A stretch of DNA of 55,985 nt from Fodinibius halophilus (GTDB lineage Bacteria > Bacteroidota > Rhodothermia > Balneolales > Balneolaceae). The stretch spans positions 10,192 through 66,176 of the forward strand of contig NZ_JAALLS010000025.1 of the NCBI RefSeq assembly GCF_011059105.1, given 5' to 3'. Position numbers and translations under genes: made by a program. Shown here one piece after another: positions 41,771 to 49,776 of the stretch; positions within the stretch are counted from its first letter, which is position 1; the number at the start of each line of letters is the position of its first letter. The notes under the pieces are model-generated. The model worked only from the letters and a program-made list of their open reading frames with translations. It did not search any database and was not told where the DNA came from.

Positions 41771-43120
41771 ATGAAGATCCTCAAATTTGGCGGTACTTCC
41801 ATGGGCGATGCCGATACCTGGCAACGCGTATTAACAATCATTGACCGATACGAAACTCCTTTTATTGTTGTTTCAGCAACTGCCCGAACCACCCGTAAAT
41901 TATTGGCCGCGGCCAACAATGCTATTGAAAATCTATCCGAGGCCCAAAACAAAGCACAAGATATTCAACGGCGACACCAAAGATTGATATCAAACTTTAC
42001 AAGCACCTATTCTGATAATAATTCGCAAGTCCATAAAAATTGTATACGATGGATCGAAAAACAGATCGCAGAACTTCATCAGGCTCTTGTAGAGATTAAC
42101 GATGCCCAAGAATTAACTCTCGAACAGAAAGATGCTATTCTCTCCATTGGTGAGCGTTTGTCATCCTACCTTTTTGTTCAATGTGGCACCATTGTGAGCG
42201 CTCCTATGAAATGGGTTGATGCTACAGATATTATTCGTACCGATTCGGAGTTTGGGCAAGCAAATCCCGACATCGATTATATAGAGCAAAAAGCTCTTGA
42301 ACTCAAAAGTTTGATGAGTGGCGGACAGATACCGGTGATGGGCGGGTTCTATGGGCAAGATGCCAGCGAACGTACAACTACACTTGGGTTCGAAGGTTCG
42401 GATTATACAGCCAGTCTAGTCGGCGCGGCCCTTAGTGCCGATGCAATAGAGATCTGGACGGATGTCAGTGGCATATATACCTGCGACCCGCGTCTTATTG
42501 AGGATGCCGAACCAATCTCTCAACTAAGCTTTCAGGAAGCTACAGAGTTAGCCTATTTTGGGGCAAAAGTACTCCATCCCTCTACAACAAAACCGGCTTC
42601 TGAACAACAGATCCCTATAGGGGTGAAAAACATTTTTGAGCCCGACGAACCCGGTACTTTTATCTCCCATGAGACAAAAGAAGCCGAAGGGGTTAAAGCC
42701 ATGACTTTTAAAGAAGAGTGTGTCGTTATTACCGTAACCTCATCCAATACGGTGATGGGATATGAATTTTTAGCTAATGTTTTTGACATTCTCCGCTGGC
42801 ACCACCTGCCTGTTGATGTCGTTACTACAACAGAAGCGTCGGTCTCTATCGCTATTGAGAATGGCAAGCGTATTGATGAGGCCATCGAACAGCTACAATC
42901 CTATGGCTCGGTAGAGTTGGAATCGAAACAAGGTATCATCAGCCTGGTCGGCTGCACTACAAAAAGTACCCAATCGCTAATCAAAAGGGTGGTAAATTCC
43001 ATCAACAGCACTTCCATGCATATGATCTCTTTCAGCCAGGCAAAGGGTAACTTAAATATTGTATTGCCAACAGAACATATCAGATCCTCTGTAAAGAAGA
43101 TACACCAACAACTGTTTTAA
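41771..43120 (+). CDS. lysC: aspartate kinase
   Basis: Phosphorylates aspartate, the first step towards lysine, threonine, methionine and diaminopimelate. The 449-aa protein starts with KFGGTSMGDADTW (nucleotide-binding) and contains SIGERLSSYLF, GFEGSDYTASLVGAAL and EIWTDVSGIYTCDPR, which form the aspartate/ATP site. Two ACT domains from about residue 310 (VVITVTSSNTVMGYEF, IISLVGCTTKS) should mediate feedback inhibition. There is no fused homoserine dehydrogenase. Its stop overlaps the convergent CorC-like gene by 4 nt. asd is 8 kb downstream. A weak TAAATTTG promoter box is at 41696-41703. Confidence 0.93.
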   Translation: MKILKFGGTSMGDADTWQRVLTIIDRYETPFIVVSATARTTRKLLAAANNAIENLSEAQNKAQDIQRRHQRLISNFTSTYSDNNSQVHKNCIRWIEKQIAELHQALVEINDAQELTLEQKDAILSIGERLSSYLFVQCGTIVSAPMKWVDATDIIRTDSEFGQANPDIDYIEQKALELKSLMSGGQIPVMGGFYGQDASERTTTLGFEGSDYTASLVGAALSADAIEIWTDVSGIYTCDPRLIEDAEPISQLSFQEATELAYFGAKVLHPSTTKPASEQQIPIGVKNIFEPDEPGTFISHETKEAEGVKAMTFKEECVVITVTSSNTVMGYEFLANVFDILRWHHLPVDVVTTTEASVSIAIENGKRIDEAIEQLQSYGSVELESKQGIISLVGCTTKSTQSLIKRVVNSINSTSMHMISFSQAKGNLNIVLPTEHIRSSVKKIHQQLF

Positions 43121-44208
43121 CTAGCTTTAGGTGGGGAATCCAGCGACCTGGTTTCTCCATCATCTTCCGGTACAATGCCCAATCGTTTGGCACGCTCCAT
43201 CCATTTTTTACGGGCCATCTTCTGCATATCCTCAATATTATCTACCTCATCAATAATTTCCATCCCCAACAAGGTTTCGACAAGGTCTTCCATCGTTACC
43301 ACTCCGGCGAAACCGCCGTATTCATCAACGACAATAGCGATATGCTCCTGCTTTGTCATCAGGCGTTCAAAGAAATCCTGCAGGGGCATCATCTCGGGCA
43401 CAATTAAAATATCACGCTTTAACTCTTTTAATTGCTGGTCGGTTTCCCCCCGAGCCATCATCAACAGCAAATCATTCTTAAGAACGTAACCTGTTATTTC
43501 ATCCCGCTCTTTACCATATACCGGCAGACGTGAAAAATGAAGCTGTTCTACATTTTCACTTACATCTCCCACTTCAAGATCTTCCTCGAATCCTACGACC
43601 ACAGTACGCGGTGTCATAATATCTTTAACCCGCAGAGAGTTAAAGCGAATCAGGTTCTTAAAAATTCGGGATTCTTCTTCCTCAAAAACCCCCTCTTCTA
43701 CCCCTAAGTCTGCTAGGGCACCGAACTCCTCACGGCTAAAGCTGGGCAAGTTATTGTCATCCGACAACCAACGAGTGATCGCCTGCGACATTACCACAAA
43801 TGGATATAGCGAAACCATCAGAATGCGAAGGGTGCGAGCTGCAAAGGGCGCCAGATTTCTCCAGTAGGTTGCGCCAATAGTCTTTGGGATGATTTCTGAG
43901 AGCACCAAAATCAAAAATGTGAGTACAGCCGAAGATATTGCTACGTATGCATCCCCAAAAACAATTTGTGCCTGAGCACCGACACCGGCAGCTCCTACCG
44001 TATGGGCAATGGTGTTAAGACTGAGGATGGCGGAAAGCGGGCGATCGATATCCTCTTTATAACGGCGCAACAACTTTCCGGTACGCACTCCCTTTCGCTC
44101 CATAATAGCGATATAGGAATGGCTCACCGAAAGGAGCGTTGCCTCCAACAAAGAACACAGAAATGAGACTCCGATCGCAAGTGATAAATAAAAAATCAGT
44201 AAATACAT
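43117..44208 (-). CDS. CNNM/CorC-type membrane protein (DUF21 + CBS pair)
   Basis: 363-aa protein with an N-terminal DUF21/CNNM transmembrane domain (about 1-175; three to four helices, LLEATLLSVSHSYIA, ILVLSEIIPKTIGATYW) and a tandem CBS pair (about 190-310; VKDIMTPRTVVVGF, RLPVYGKERDEITGYVLKNDLL, IAIVVDEYGGFAGVVTMEDLVE). It ends without the CorC/HlyC C-terminal domain that most hemolysin-like relatives carry. Likely transports or senses Mg2+ or a related divalent cation. Convergent with lysC. Confidence 0.88.
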   Translation of the reverse strand: MYLLIFYLSLAIGVSFLCSLLEATLLSVSHSYIAIMERKGVRTGKLLRRYKEDIDRPLSAILSLNTIAHTVGAAGVGAQAQIVFGDAYVAISSAVLTFLILVLSEIIPKTIGATYWRNLAPFAARTLRILMVSLYPFVVMSQAITRWLSDDNNLPSFSREEFGALADLGVEEGVFEEEESRIFKNLIRFNSLRVKDIMTPRTVVVGFEEDLEVGDVSENVEQLHFSRLPVYGKERDEITGYVLKNDLLLMMARGETDQQLKELKRDILIVPEMMPLQDFFERLMTKQEHIAIVVDEYGGFAGVVTMEDLVETLLGMEIIDEVDNIEDMQKMARKKWMERAKRLGIVPEDDGETRSLDSPPKAS

Positions 44209-44334
44209 AGGCGAAAAATAGTAGAAATGCGGGTTATTTGAAAAAAGCGATCTGTTTAACTTTTTCTCAAAAAATCGTTTAGCTCTACCTCTGTGATGGT
44301 TATATTGAATGCCAATTTTAAAAAATCCATTTTA

Positions 44335-46290
44335 TTGCTTCAACTCGAAAATATATCGCTTACGTTTGGCGAAGATACGCTGTTTGACGGAATCAGTACG
44401 ATCATCAATCCCGGTGAACGTGTGGGCCTTGTTGGGCCCAACGGAGCAGGTAAATCTACACTGCTCAAAATTATTGCCGGTGAAATAAACCAAGATTCCG
44501 GCACCATTAATATGTCGAAGGCTGCTACGGTGGGATATCTGCCCCAAGATGGGGTGGATCCTAATCCCGACCTTACCGTTTATGAAGAGGTGGAAAGTGC
44601 TTTTGAAGGCATTCAAAAGCTGGAAAAAGCGGTTCAACAAGCACGAGAAAAACTTGCGAACCTTGATGAAGGGAGCCCGGAATATCAAAAAGCGATGGAG
44701 CGGGTTGGTTCGCTGCAGAGTAAAATTGAACGATCAGGAGCATATTCTCTTGAATCAAATATTGAAAAAATATTGATGGGACTTGGATTTACCCCCGAAG
44801 ATTTCAATCGCTCGACAACGGAGTTCAGCGGCGGGTGGTTGATGCGTATTGCTCTCGGTAAATTACTACTGCAGCGCCCCATGTATCTGCTGCTTGATGA
44901 GCCCACTAACCACCTGGATATTGAATCACTGCGTTGGATAGAACAGTTCCTGAGCAGTTATGATGGCGCTGTTATCATTGTATCGCACGACAAAGCTTTT
45001 CTTAATAAAATAACCAAGCGAACCCTGGCTCTCGAAAATGGGGAACTCTTCGATTATGCCGGCAATTTCGATTACTACAAAGAAAAACATGCCGACTACA
45101 AGGAACATCTGCGAAAGGCCTATGAAAATCAGCAGAAAGAGATCAAAGAGATACAGGAGTTTATAGATAAATTTCGATATAACGCCAGCAAAGCGGCCCA
45201 GGTGCAAAGCCGTATCAAGCAGCTGGAAAAGATGGATATTATTGAACTTGATGAACGAGAAGAGGAGATCTTTTTTGAATTTCCACCACCGGAACGCAGT
45301 GGTGCCGTCGTAATGGAGCTTGAAGATGTCCGAAAGCAGTACGGTAAAAATGTTGTTTTTGAGGATCTTTCTTACACTATTGATCGCGGTGATAAAATTG
45401 CAGTTGTCGGGCCCAACGGAGCGGGTAAATCTACCCTTATCCGTATTATTTCGGGTATCGAAGATATTGACGGGGGCAATCGAGAACCCGGCTATAATGT
45501 CACCACTTCATACTTTGCCCAGCACCAGGCCGATGAGCTGGATCTTGACAAAACGGTGTTTGAAATAATGCGTGATGCTGCCCCCAAAGCCACAGAGACA
45601 AGACTCCGTACGCTATTGGGGTGTTTCCTTTTCCAGGGGGATGATGTTTTTAAAAAGGTCTCTGTGTTGTCGGGCGGTGAAAAAAGTCGGCTGGCCCTGG
45701 CTCGCATGCTCTTGATGCCTGCTAATTTCCTTATTTTTGATGAGCCCACGAATCACCTCGATATGCAGTCAAAAAGCATCCTGCAACAGGCCCTGCAACA
45801 ATATGAAGGAGCTTTTATGATTGTATCACATGACCGTGATTTCCTGGACCCTATTGTTGATAAAACCCTGGAAGTACGACCTGAAACCACCAATACCTTT
45901 GTAGGTAACGTTTCTTATTATTTAGAAAAAGTAGAAGAACGGGAGCAAGAAGCAGATGCCTCACAAGATAATTCCGAAAGCAACAAAAAGAATGGGCTCT
46001 CTCGTAAAGAAGAACGACGCATTGCTGCACAAAAGCGTCAGCGAAAGAGTAAAAAGTTAAAGCCGCTCAAAAAGAAGATTGAACCGCTGGAAGAAGAGAT
46101 TGAGCTAAAAGAAGAGCGTAAGCAAGAGATTGAAGATCTGATGGCACAATCGGATTTCTATGATGACGAGGACCGAGTTAAAGAGATCTCTATGGAGTAT
46201 GAAAAGTTAAAGGGCGAATTGGTAGAGGTCTATGCCGAGTGGGAAGAGCTGGCGATGAAGATGAGTGAAATTGAAGAAGAGTTTAGTTAA
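44335..46290 (+). CDS. ABC-F family ATP-binding protein
   Basis: Soluble protein with two ABC ATPase cassettes and no membrane domain. Each cassette has a Walker A (GPNGAGKST, twice), a signature (FSGGWLMRIALGK and LSGGEKSRLALAR) and a DEPTNHLD Walker B. The linker is long and charged, and the C-terminal 90 residues are a charged coiled coil (KKLKPLKKKIEPLEEEIELK), as in Uup/YdiF types. ABC-F proteins act on ribosomes; which subfamily is unclear. I prefer the TTG at 44335 (MLQLENISLTFG after decoding), which matches the family start; ATGs at 44293 and 44296 would add a short tail. Confidence 0.88.
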   Translation: MLQLENISLTFGEDTLFDGISTIINPGERVGLVGPNGAGKSTLLKIIAGEINQDSGTINMSKAATVGYLPQDGVDPNPDLTVYEEVESAFEGIQKLEKAVQQAREKLANLDEGSPEYQKAMERVGSLQSKIERSGAYSLESNIEKILMGLGFTPEDFNRSTTEFSGGWLMRIALGKLLLQRPMYLLLDEPTNHLDIESLRWIEQFLSSYDGAVIIVSHDKAFLNKITKRTLALENGELFDYAGNFDYYKEKHADYKEHLRKAYENQQKEIKEIQEFIDKFRYNASKAAQVQSRIKQLEKMDIIELDEREEEIFFEFPPPERSGAVVMELEDVRKQYGKNVVFEDLSYTIDRGDKIAVVGPNGAGKSTLIRIISGIEDIDGGNREPGYNVTTSYFAQHQADELDLDKTVFEIMRDAAPKATETRLRTLLGCFLFQGDDVFKKVSVLSGGEKSRLALARMLLMPANFLIFDEPTNHLDMQSKSILQQALQQYEGAFMIVSHDRDFLDPIVDKTLEVRPETTNTFVGNVSYYLEKVEEREQEADASQDNSESNKKNGLSRKEERRIAAQKRQRKSKKLKPLKKKIEPLEEEIELKEERKQEIEDLMAQSDFYDDEDRVKEISMEYEKLKGELVEVYAEWEELAMKMSEIEEEFS

Positions 46291-46296
46291 AGGCTA

Positions 46297-46372
46297 GATG
46301 ATGAGATATGAGACTATGAGATTTGAGACACCTCATAACCATCTCAATACTCATATCTCACAATCTCACTAC
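46297..46372. repeat. imperfect dyad between convergent ABC-F and VOC genes
   Basis: The spacer is a patchwork of GAGAT/ATCTC words forming a long, imperfect inverted repeat: TGAGATATGAG (46302-46312) pairs with CTCATATCTCA (46350-46360), and TATGAG (46315-46320) with CTCATA (46332-46337). It could serve both genes as a terminator, but no T tract follows. Confidence 0.4.
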
Positions 46373-46378
46373 TTGCCT

Positions 46379-46807
46379 TTATGTCGCGAATATCTGCTCT
46401 TTATTACGAAAGGCTTTGAATTCGAGGGCATTGCCGCTGGGATCTTTGAAGAACATCGTTGCCTGCTCTCCGGGTTCTCCCTCGAAACGAACATAGGGCT
46501 CAATAATAAATTCTACGCCTTTATCCTGTAGCCGCTCTGCCAGCTGCTCCCACTGCTCCCACTCAAGGATTAACCCAAAATGCTTGGCCGGTACTTCATG
46601 CCCATCTACATCATTTGTACTTGATTTTCCCGCTTCTTCGGGGCTCAGATGCGCCACAACCTGGTGTCCCCAAAAGTCAAAGTCGATCCATTTGTCAGAA
46701 CTTCTTCCCGTATCGCATCCCAGTACATCCCGGTAAAATGTAAGCGATTCTTCGATATCAGATACAGGAAACGCCAAGTGAAATAATGGAGTTTGTTGAT
46801 CAGCCAT
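46379..46807 (-). CDS. VOC-family (glyoxalase/bleomycin-resistance-like) protein
   Basis: 142-aa vicinal-oxygen-chelate fold protein with the two beta-alpha-beta-beta-beta modules joined in one chain. [23 protein letters not shown] opens the first module and [18 protein letters not shown], then [16 protein letters not shown], the second, with candidate metal ligands His10, His74-type and Glu in the last motif. Substrate cannot be inferred; these range from dioxygenases to lyases. Single gene, convergent with the ABC-F gene. Confidence 0.85.
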   Translation of the reverse strand: MADQQTPLFHLAFPVSDIEESLTFYRDVLGCDTGRSSDKWIDFDFWGHQVVAHLSPEEAGKSSTNDVDGHEVPAKHFGLILEWEQWEQLAERLQDKGVEFIIEPYVRFEGEPGEQATMFFKDPSGNALEFKAFRNKEQIFAT

Positions 46808-46992
46808 TAGATAGAAACTTTTCTTTGTTATAATTAGTGAGAAAGAAAATATAAATCATCTGCCATTCATGCGATTAATTTGCGAGAATTCAACTTTTTT
46901 TACACTCATCCATTTTTATGTCTGGTTGAATGTGAACAACTTGCGTGTTGTTAATAGACAGGATTGAAATTAAAAATAAACCAAAAGTACTT

Positions 46993-47565
46993 ATGAAATT
47001 ATTAAAAAACGTTTTTGTAGCGCTCTTATTAACTGTTACAGCCATCGGCTGTGCTCAACAAGAAGCTGAAGAAACAAAGAAAAAAGAAATGGCCGAGCCG
47101 GCAACTAAACATTCCCAAGCTGTTGCTGTTGTTCATGCTACTGCGGGCAATGAGGTATCCGGAACTGTCACCTTTACAAAAAAGGAAAAAGGTGTTCGCG
47201 TGCAGGCCGATCTCAGCGGGTTAAGTGAAGGCAAGCATGGCTTTCACGTTCACCAGTATGGCGACTGCCGCGCTGATGACGGAACTTCGGCCGGTGGACA
47301 CTACAATCCCGCGGATAACAAACACGCCGGACCTGATGCCGAAAGTCGACATGTCGGGGACATGGGTAATATTGAAGCTGACGCCGATGGAAACGCGACT
47401 ATCGATTATATGGATTCTACTATCGAACTTAACGGCGCCGACAGCATTATCGGTCGCGGAGTAGTGCTGCATGGCGGCGCAGATGACTTGGAATCACAGC
47501 CTTCCGGAGCGGCCGGACCCCGTGTAGGTTGCGGAGTTGTTGGTATTGCAAATACCGGTATGTAA
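46993..47565 (+). CDS. sodC: Cu/Zn superoxide dismutase, lipoprotein
   Basis: Envelope enzyme converting superoxide to peroxide and oxygen. The start at ATG 46993 gives a lipoprotein-type signal (KNVFVALLLTVTAIGC); a GTG 48 nt upstream is open but lies outside the signal peptide. Copper and zinc ligands are all visible: GFHVHQYGDC (two His and the disulfide Cys), GGHYNP, HAGPDAESRHVGDMGN, and VVLHGGADD, with the second Cys in PRVGCGVVG. A small dyad AACAAC-N6-GTTGTT (46935-46952) sits upstream and might be an operator. Confidence 0.93.
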   Translation: MKLLKNVFVALLLTVTAIGCAQQEAEETKKKEMAEPATKHSQAVAVVHATAGNEVSGTVTFTKKEKGVRVQADLSGLSEGKHGFHVHQYGDCRADDGTSAGGHYNPADNKHAGPDAESRHVGDMGNIEADADGNATIDYMDSTIELNGADSIIGRGVVLHGGADDLESQPSGAAGPRVGCGVVGIANTGM

Positions 47566-47593
47566 TTACACGACCAATTTGACCTAATGCTCA

Positions 47594-47628
47594 AAGACTT
47601 TCCAGGTTTCTAAAACCTGGAAAGTCTT
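47594..47628. repeat. palindromic element, copy 1 (perfect 16-bp hairpin)
   Basis: Arms AAGACTTTCCAGGTTT and its exact reverse complement around a 3-nt CTA loop. It lies 28 nt after the sodC stop and is followed by TTCCTTTTC, so it could terminate sodC. The 31-bp core (47596-47626) is identical, in reverse orientation, to the element at 49719-49749. Confidence 0.85.
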
Positions 47629-47680
47629 CCTTTTCTCCTCTTATTCAGCTGTACTTTCCCACCTCTCCGATAAACGCCAA

Positions 47681-47720
47681 TTGACATTCTCTATTTAGAT
47701 GTTTATCTAAATATCTAAAT
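47681..47720 (+). promoter_or_regulatory. promoter and operator of the arsR-sdpI-hydrolase operon
   Basis: TTGACA (47681-47686), then TATCTA (47704-47709) after 17 nt; measured the Bacteroidota way this is TTG, 20 nt, TATCTAAA. Overlying the second box is a dyad ATTTAGAT (47693-47700), GTTT, ATCTAAAT (47705-47712), and a further direct ATCTAAAT (47713-47720) that runs into the ATG. This is a typical site for autorepression by an ArsR-type protein. Transcription would begin only a few bases before the start codon. Confidence 0.6.
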
Positions 47721-47988
47721 GAATACACTATTTAAAGCCTTAAACGATGCAACGCGCCGCCGAATTCTGCAGATGCTGCAGGACAAGGATATGACTGCCG
47801 GTGAAATAGCTGATCAATTCGATATCAGTAAGCCCAGTATTTCGCACCATCTTGATATCCTAAAACAGGCAAAACTGATCAGCAGTGAACGAGACGGACA
47901 ATTCATCCGGTATGCCATTAACACCACGGTCGTAGAAGAAGCAGCAAACTGGTTTCTGGAAATCCTAAATAAATCTGATTCATCATGA
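47719..47988 (+). CDS. ArsR-family transcriptional regulator, SdpR-like autorepressor
   Basis: 89-aa winged-helix repressor. The core MTAGEIADQFDISKPSISHHLDILKQAKLI is the helix-turn-helix and SSERDGQFIRYAIN the wing. It lacks the metal-binding cysteines of arsenic or zinc sensors, matching the SdpR/autorepressor subgroup. It overlaps the SdpI-family gene by 4 nt (ATGA), so the two are translationally coupled, as in the Bacillus sdpRI operon. Its probable operator covers its own promoter. Confidence 0.88.
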   Translation: MNTLFKALNDATRRRILQMLQDKDMTAGEIADQFDISKPSISHHLDILKQAKLISSERDGQFIRYAINTTVVEEAANWFLEILNKSDSS

Positions 47989-48638
47989 AATCGCTCATAT
48001 ACGCTATCAAAAAAGAGTGGTACAATATCTTTTTATTGCTCCTGCCCATTGTAGCTATTCCCTTTATTTGGGATTTACTGCCAGAACGTATCCCATCCCA
48101 CTGGAATATGCAGGGAGAAGTTGATGGCTACAGCAGCAAAAACTTTGGTCTATTCTTCTTGCCGGCATTAAATATTGGGATCTACCTGCTGCTGTTATAC
48201 CTGCCAAAAATCGATCCCAAACAACGTATTACCATCGATCAAAAACCCATTCCGGTACTGCGGACATTAACCGTCGTACTCATGCTCGGTATTCACATCT
48301 GGATTATCAGCAAAGCCATGGGATATAATATAGCAACGCAAGGAGGCCTGTACCTCGGTCTATCCCTCTTTTTCGTGGTCATGGGAAATTACCTGCGCAC
48401 GATAAAGCCCAATTATTTTATTGGGATACGCGTGCCCTGGGCCCTGGAAGATGCCGACAACTGGCGGCAAACACATAAACTAAGTTCATACATCTGGGTC
48501 GCAGGCGGACTGCTACTTCTTTTGATGTATCCCCTGTTTGAGTTCTCTGTTTACAGCACCATTTTTACCGTCATTGTTGTTCTATTGGCCCTCATACCCG
48601 CACTTTACTCATTTTATCTTTACAAAAAATGGTCATGA
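47985..48638 (+). CDS. SdpI-family membrane protein
   Basis: 217-aa integral membrane protein with about six helices. The N-terminal DUF1648 motif is LLPERIPSHWNMQGEVDGYSSKNFG-like, and the C-terminal SdpI segment has NYLRTIKPNYFIGIRVPWALEDADNWRQTH. In Bacillus SdpI gives immunity to the SdpC killing toxin and signals to SdpR; here no SdpC-like toxin is present, so the role is probably signalling or envelope related. Coupled to the ArsR gene. Confidence 0.88.
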   Translation: MKSLIYAIKKEWYNIFLLLLPIVAIPFIWDLLPERIPSHWNMQGEVDGYSSKNFGLFFLPALNIGIYLLLLYLPKIDPKQRITIDQKPIPVLRTLTVVLMLGIHIWIISKAMGYNIATQGGLYLGLSLFFVVMGNYLRTIKPNYFIGIRVPWALEDADNWRQTHKLSSYIWVAGGLLLLLMYPLFEFSVYSTIFTVIVVLLALIPALYSFYLYKKWS

Positions 48639-48642
48639 CATT

Positions 48643-49704
48643 ATGAAAAAATTCAGCCTATTTATACTGATAATACTATTTAGTTTGACTACACGGGCCC
48701 AATATTCGGAAAACTATAATCATAAAGAGCTGATCATCAAAAATGACTCTATAAAAATTGGCGGAACCCTTAGTTGGCCCACCGAACAAAGAGCTGACAA
48801 GTTGGTTATTATGATCACCGGTAGCGGAGCTCAAGACCGCGATGCGACGATGAAGCCGATCAGCGACTTTAAGCCCTTTGCCCTTTTAGCAGGTTCGCTC
48901 ACCTCCAACGGCCTTGCAACCTTTCGCTATGACGATCGCGGAGTGGGAGCATCTACCGGAAACTTTGCAAAAGCAACGCTAGATATGCTTGCCTCTGATG
49001 TGGAAGCAATAATCAGGCATTTTCAAAAAAAGAATACCCCCTCTTTTTCTGAACTTATTTTACTGGGACACAGCCAGGGAGGCCTTGTTGGAGGTAAGGT
49101 AGCCATCGGAAATAAATCCGTAGATAAACTCATCTTAATGGCCTCAACCGGTATTCCCCTGCAAAAAGTGATACGATATCAGGTTCAACGAGCCTTCTCT
49201 CGTGCTTTTGTTGATTCAGCACTTGCCGCAAAAGAGATCGATGCGCGCGAGCAGCTAATGGACGCAATCAAAAAAGATACCAATATTAGCAAGAGCCAGA
49301 AGAAGTATCGAAACCAATTTGCTGCTATACAGCGCAGCGTTGGCATGGATTCGTCCCAAGCATCTCGAATGGCACAACAACAAGTCAATCAACTCACCAA
49401 AACATACCGATCTCCACAACTCCAATCGCTGTTCTATTATGAACCAACTTCTGATCTAAAGAAGTTGGATATTCCTGTACTTGTACTCTTCGGGAGCAAA
49501 GATACTCAGGTAACGGTAGAAATGAACAAAGATCCCATTAAAGAGGCCCTGGAATCGGCAGAAGTGCCTTACCAAATTGAAGTGTTTCCCAATGCGAATC
49601 ACCCTTTTCAAAAGGCTAAAACGGGTAAAGTACGGGAATACGGTCAACTTGAAAACAGATTTGTAGATGGCTTTACCTCTACAATAGTAAACTGGATTAA
49701 CTGA
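48643..49704 (+). CDS. secreted alpha/beta hydrolase
   Basis: 353-aa serine hydrolase from the ATG at 48643, which starts a clean signal peptide (KKFSLFILIILFSLTTRAQ) and lies 4 nt after the sdpI stop; frames open further upstream only run over the sdpI gene. The fold shows ITGSGAQDRDATM (oxyanion strand), nucleophile elbow GHSQGG, Asp in LFGSKDTQVT and His in NANHPFQ. Probably an esterase-type enzyme acting in the periplasm. It ends the operon; the second palindromic element follows after 9 nt. Confidence 0.85.
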   Translation: MKKFSLFILIILFSLTTRAQYSENYNHKELIIKNDSIKIGGTLSWPTEQRADKLVIMITGSGAQDRDATMKPISDFKPFALLAGSLTSNGLATFRYDDRGVGASTGNFAKATLDMLASDVEAIIRHFQKKNTPSFSELILLGHSQGGLVGGKVAIGNKSVDKLILMASTGIPLQKVIRYQVQRAFSRAFVDSALAAKEIDAREQLMDAIKKDTNISKSQKKYRNQFAAIQRSVGMDSSQASRMAQQQVNQLTKTYRSPQLQSLFYYEPTSDLKKLDIPVLVLFGSKDTQVTVEMNKDPIKEALESAEVPYQIEVFPNANHPFQKAKTGKVREYGQLENRFVDGFTSTIVNWIN

Positions 49705-49713
49705 TCACCAAAT

Positions 49714-49754
49714 AATGAGACTTTCCAGGTTTTAGAAACCTGGAAAGTCTCATT
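49714..49754. repeat. palindromic element, copy 2 (perfect 19-bp hairpin)
   Basis: Perfect hairpin with 19-bp arms (starting AATGAGACTTTCC) and a 3-nt TAG loop, between the convergent hydrolase and glyS genes. Its 31-bp core at 49719-49749 is the exact reverse complement of the element at 47596-47626. It may end transcription from both sides, though the T-run is short. Confidence 0.85.
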
Positions 49755-49776
49755 ATAAACTGAATGTTCAACGTAA

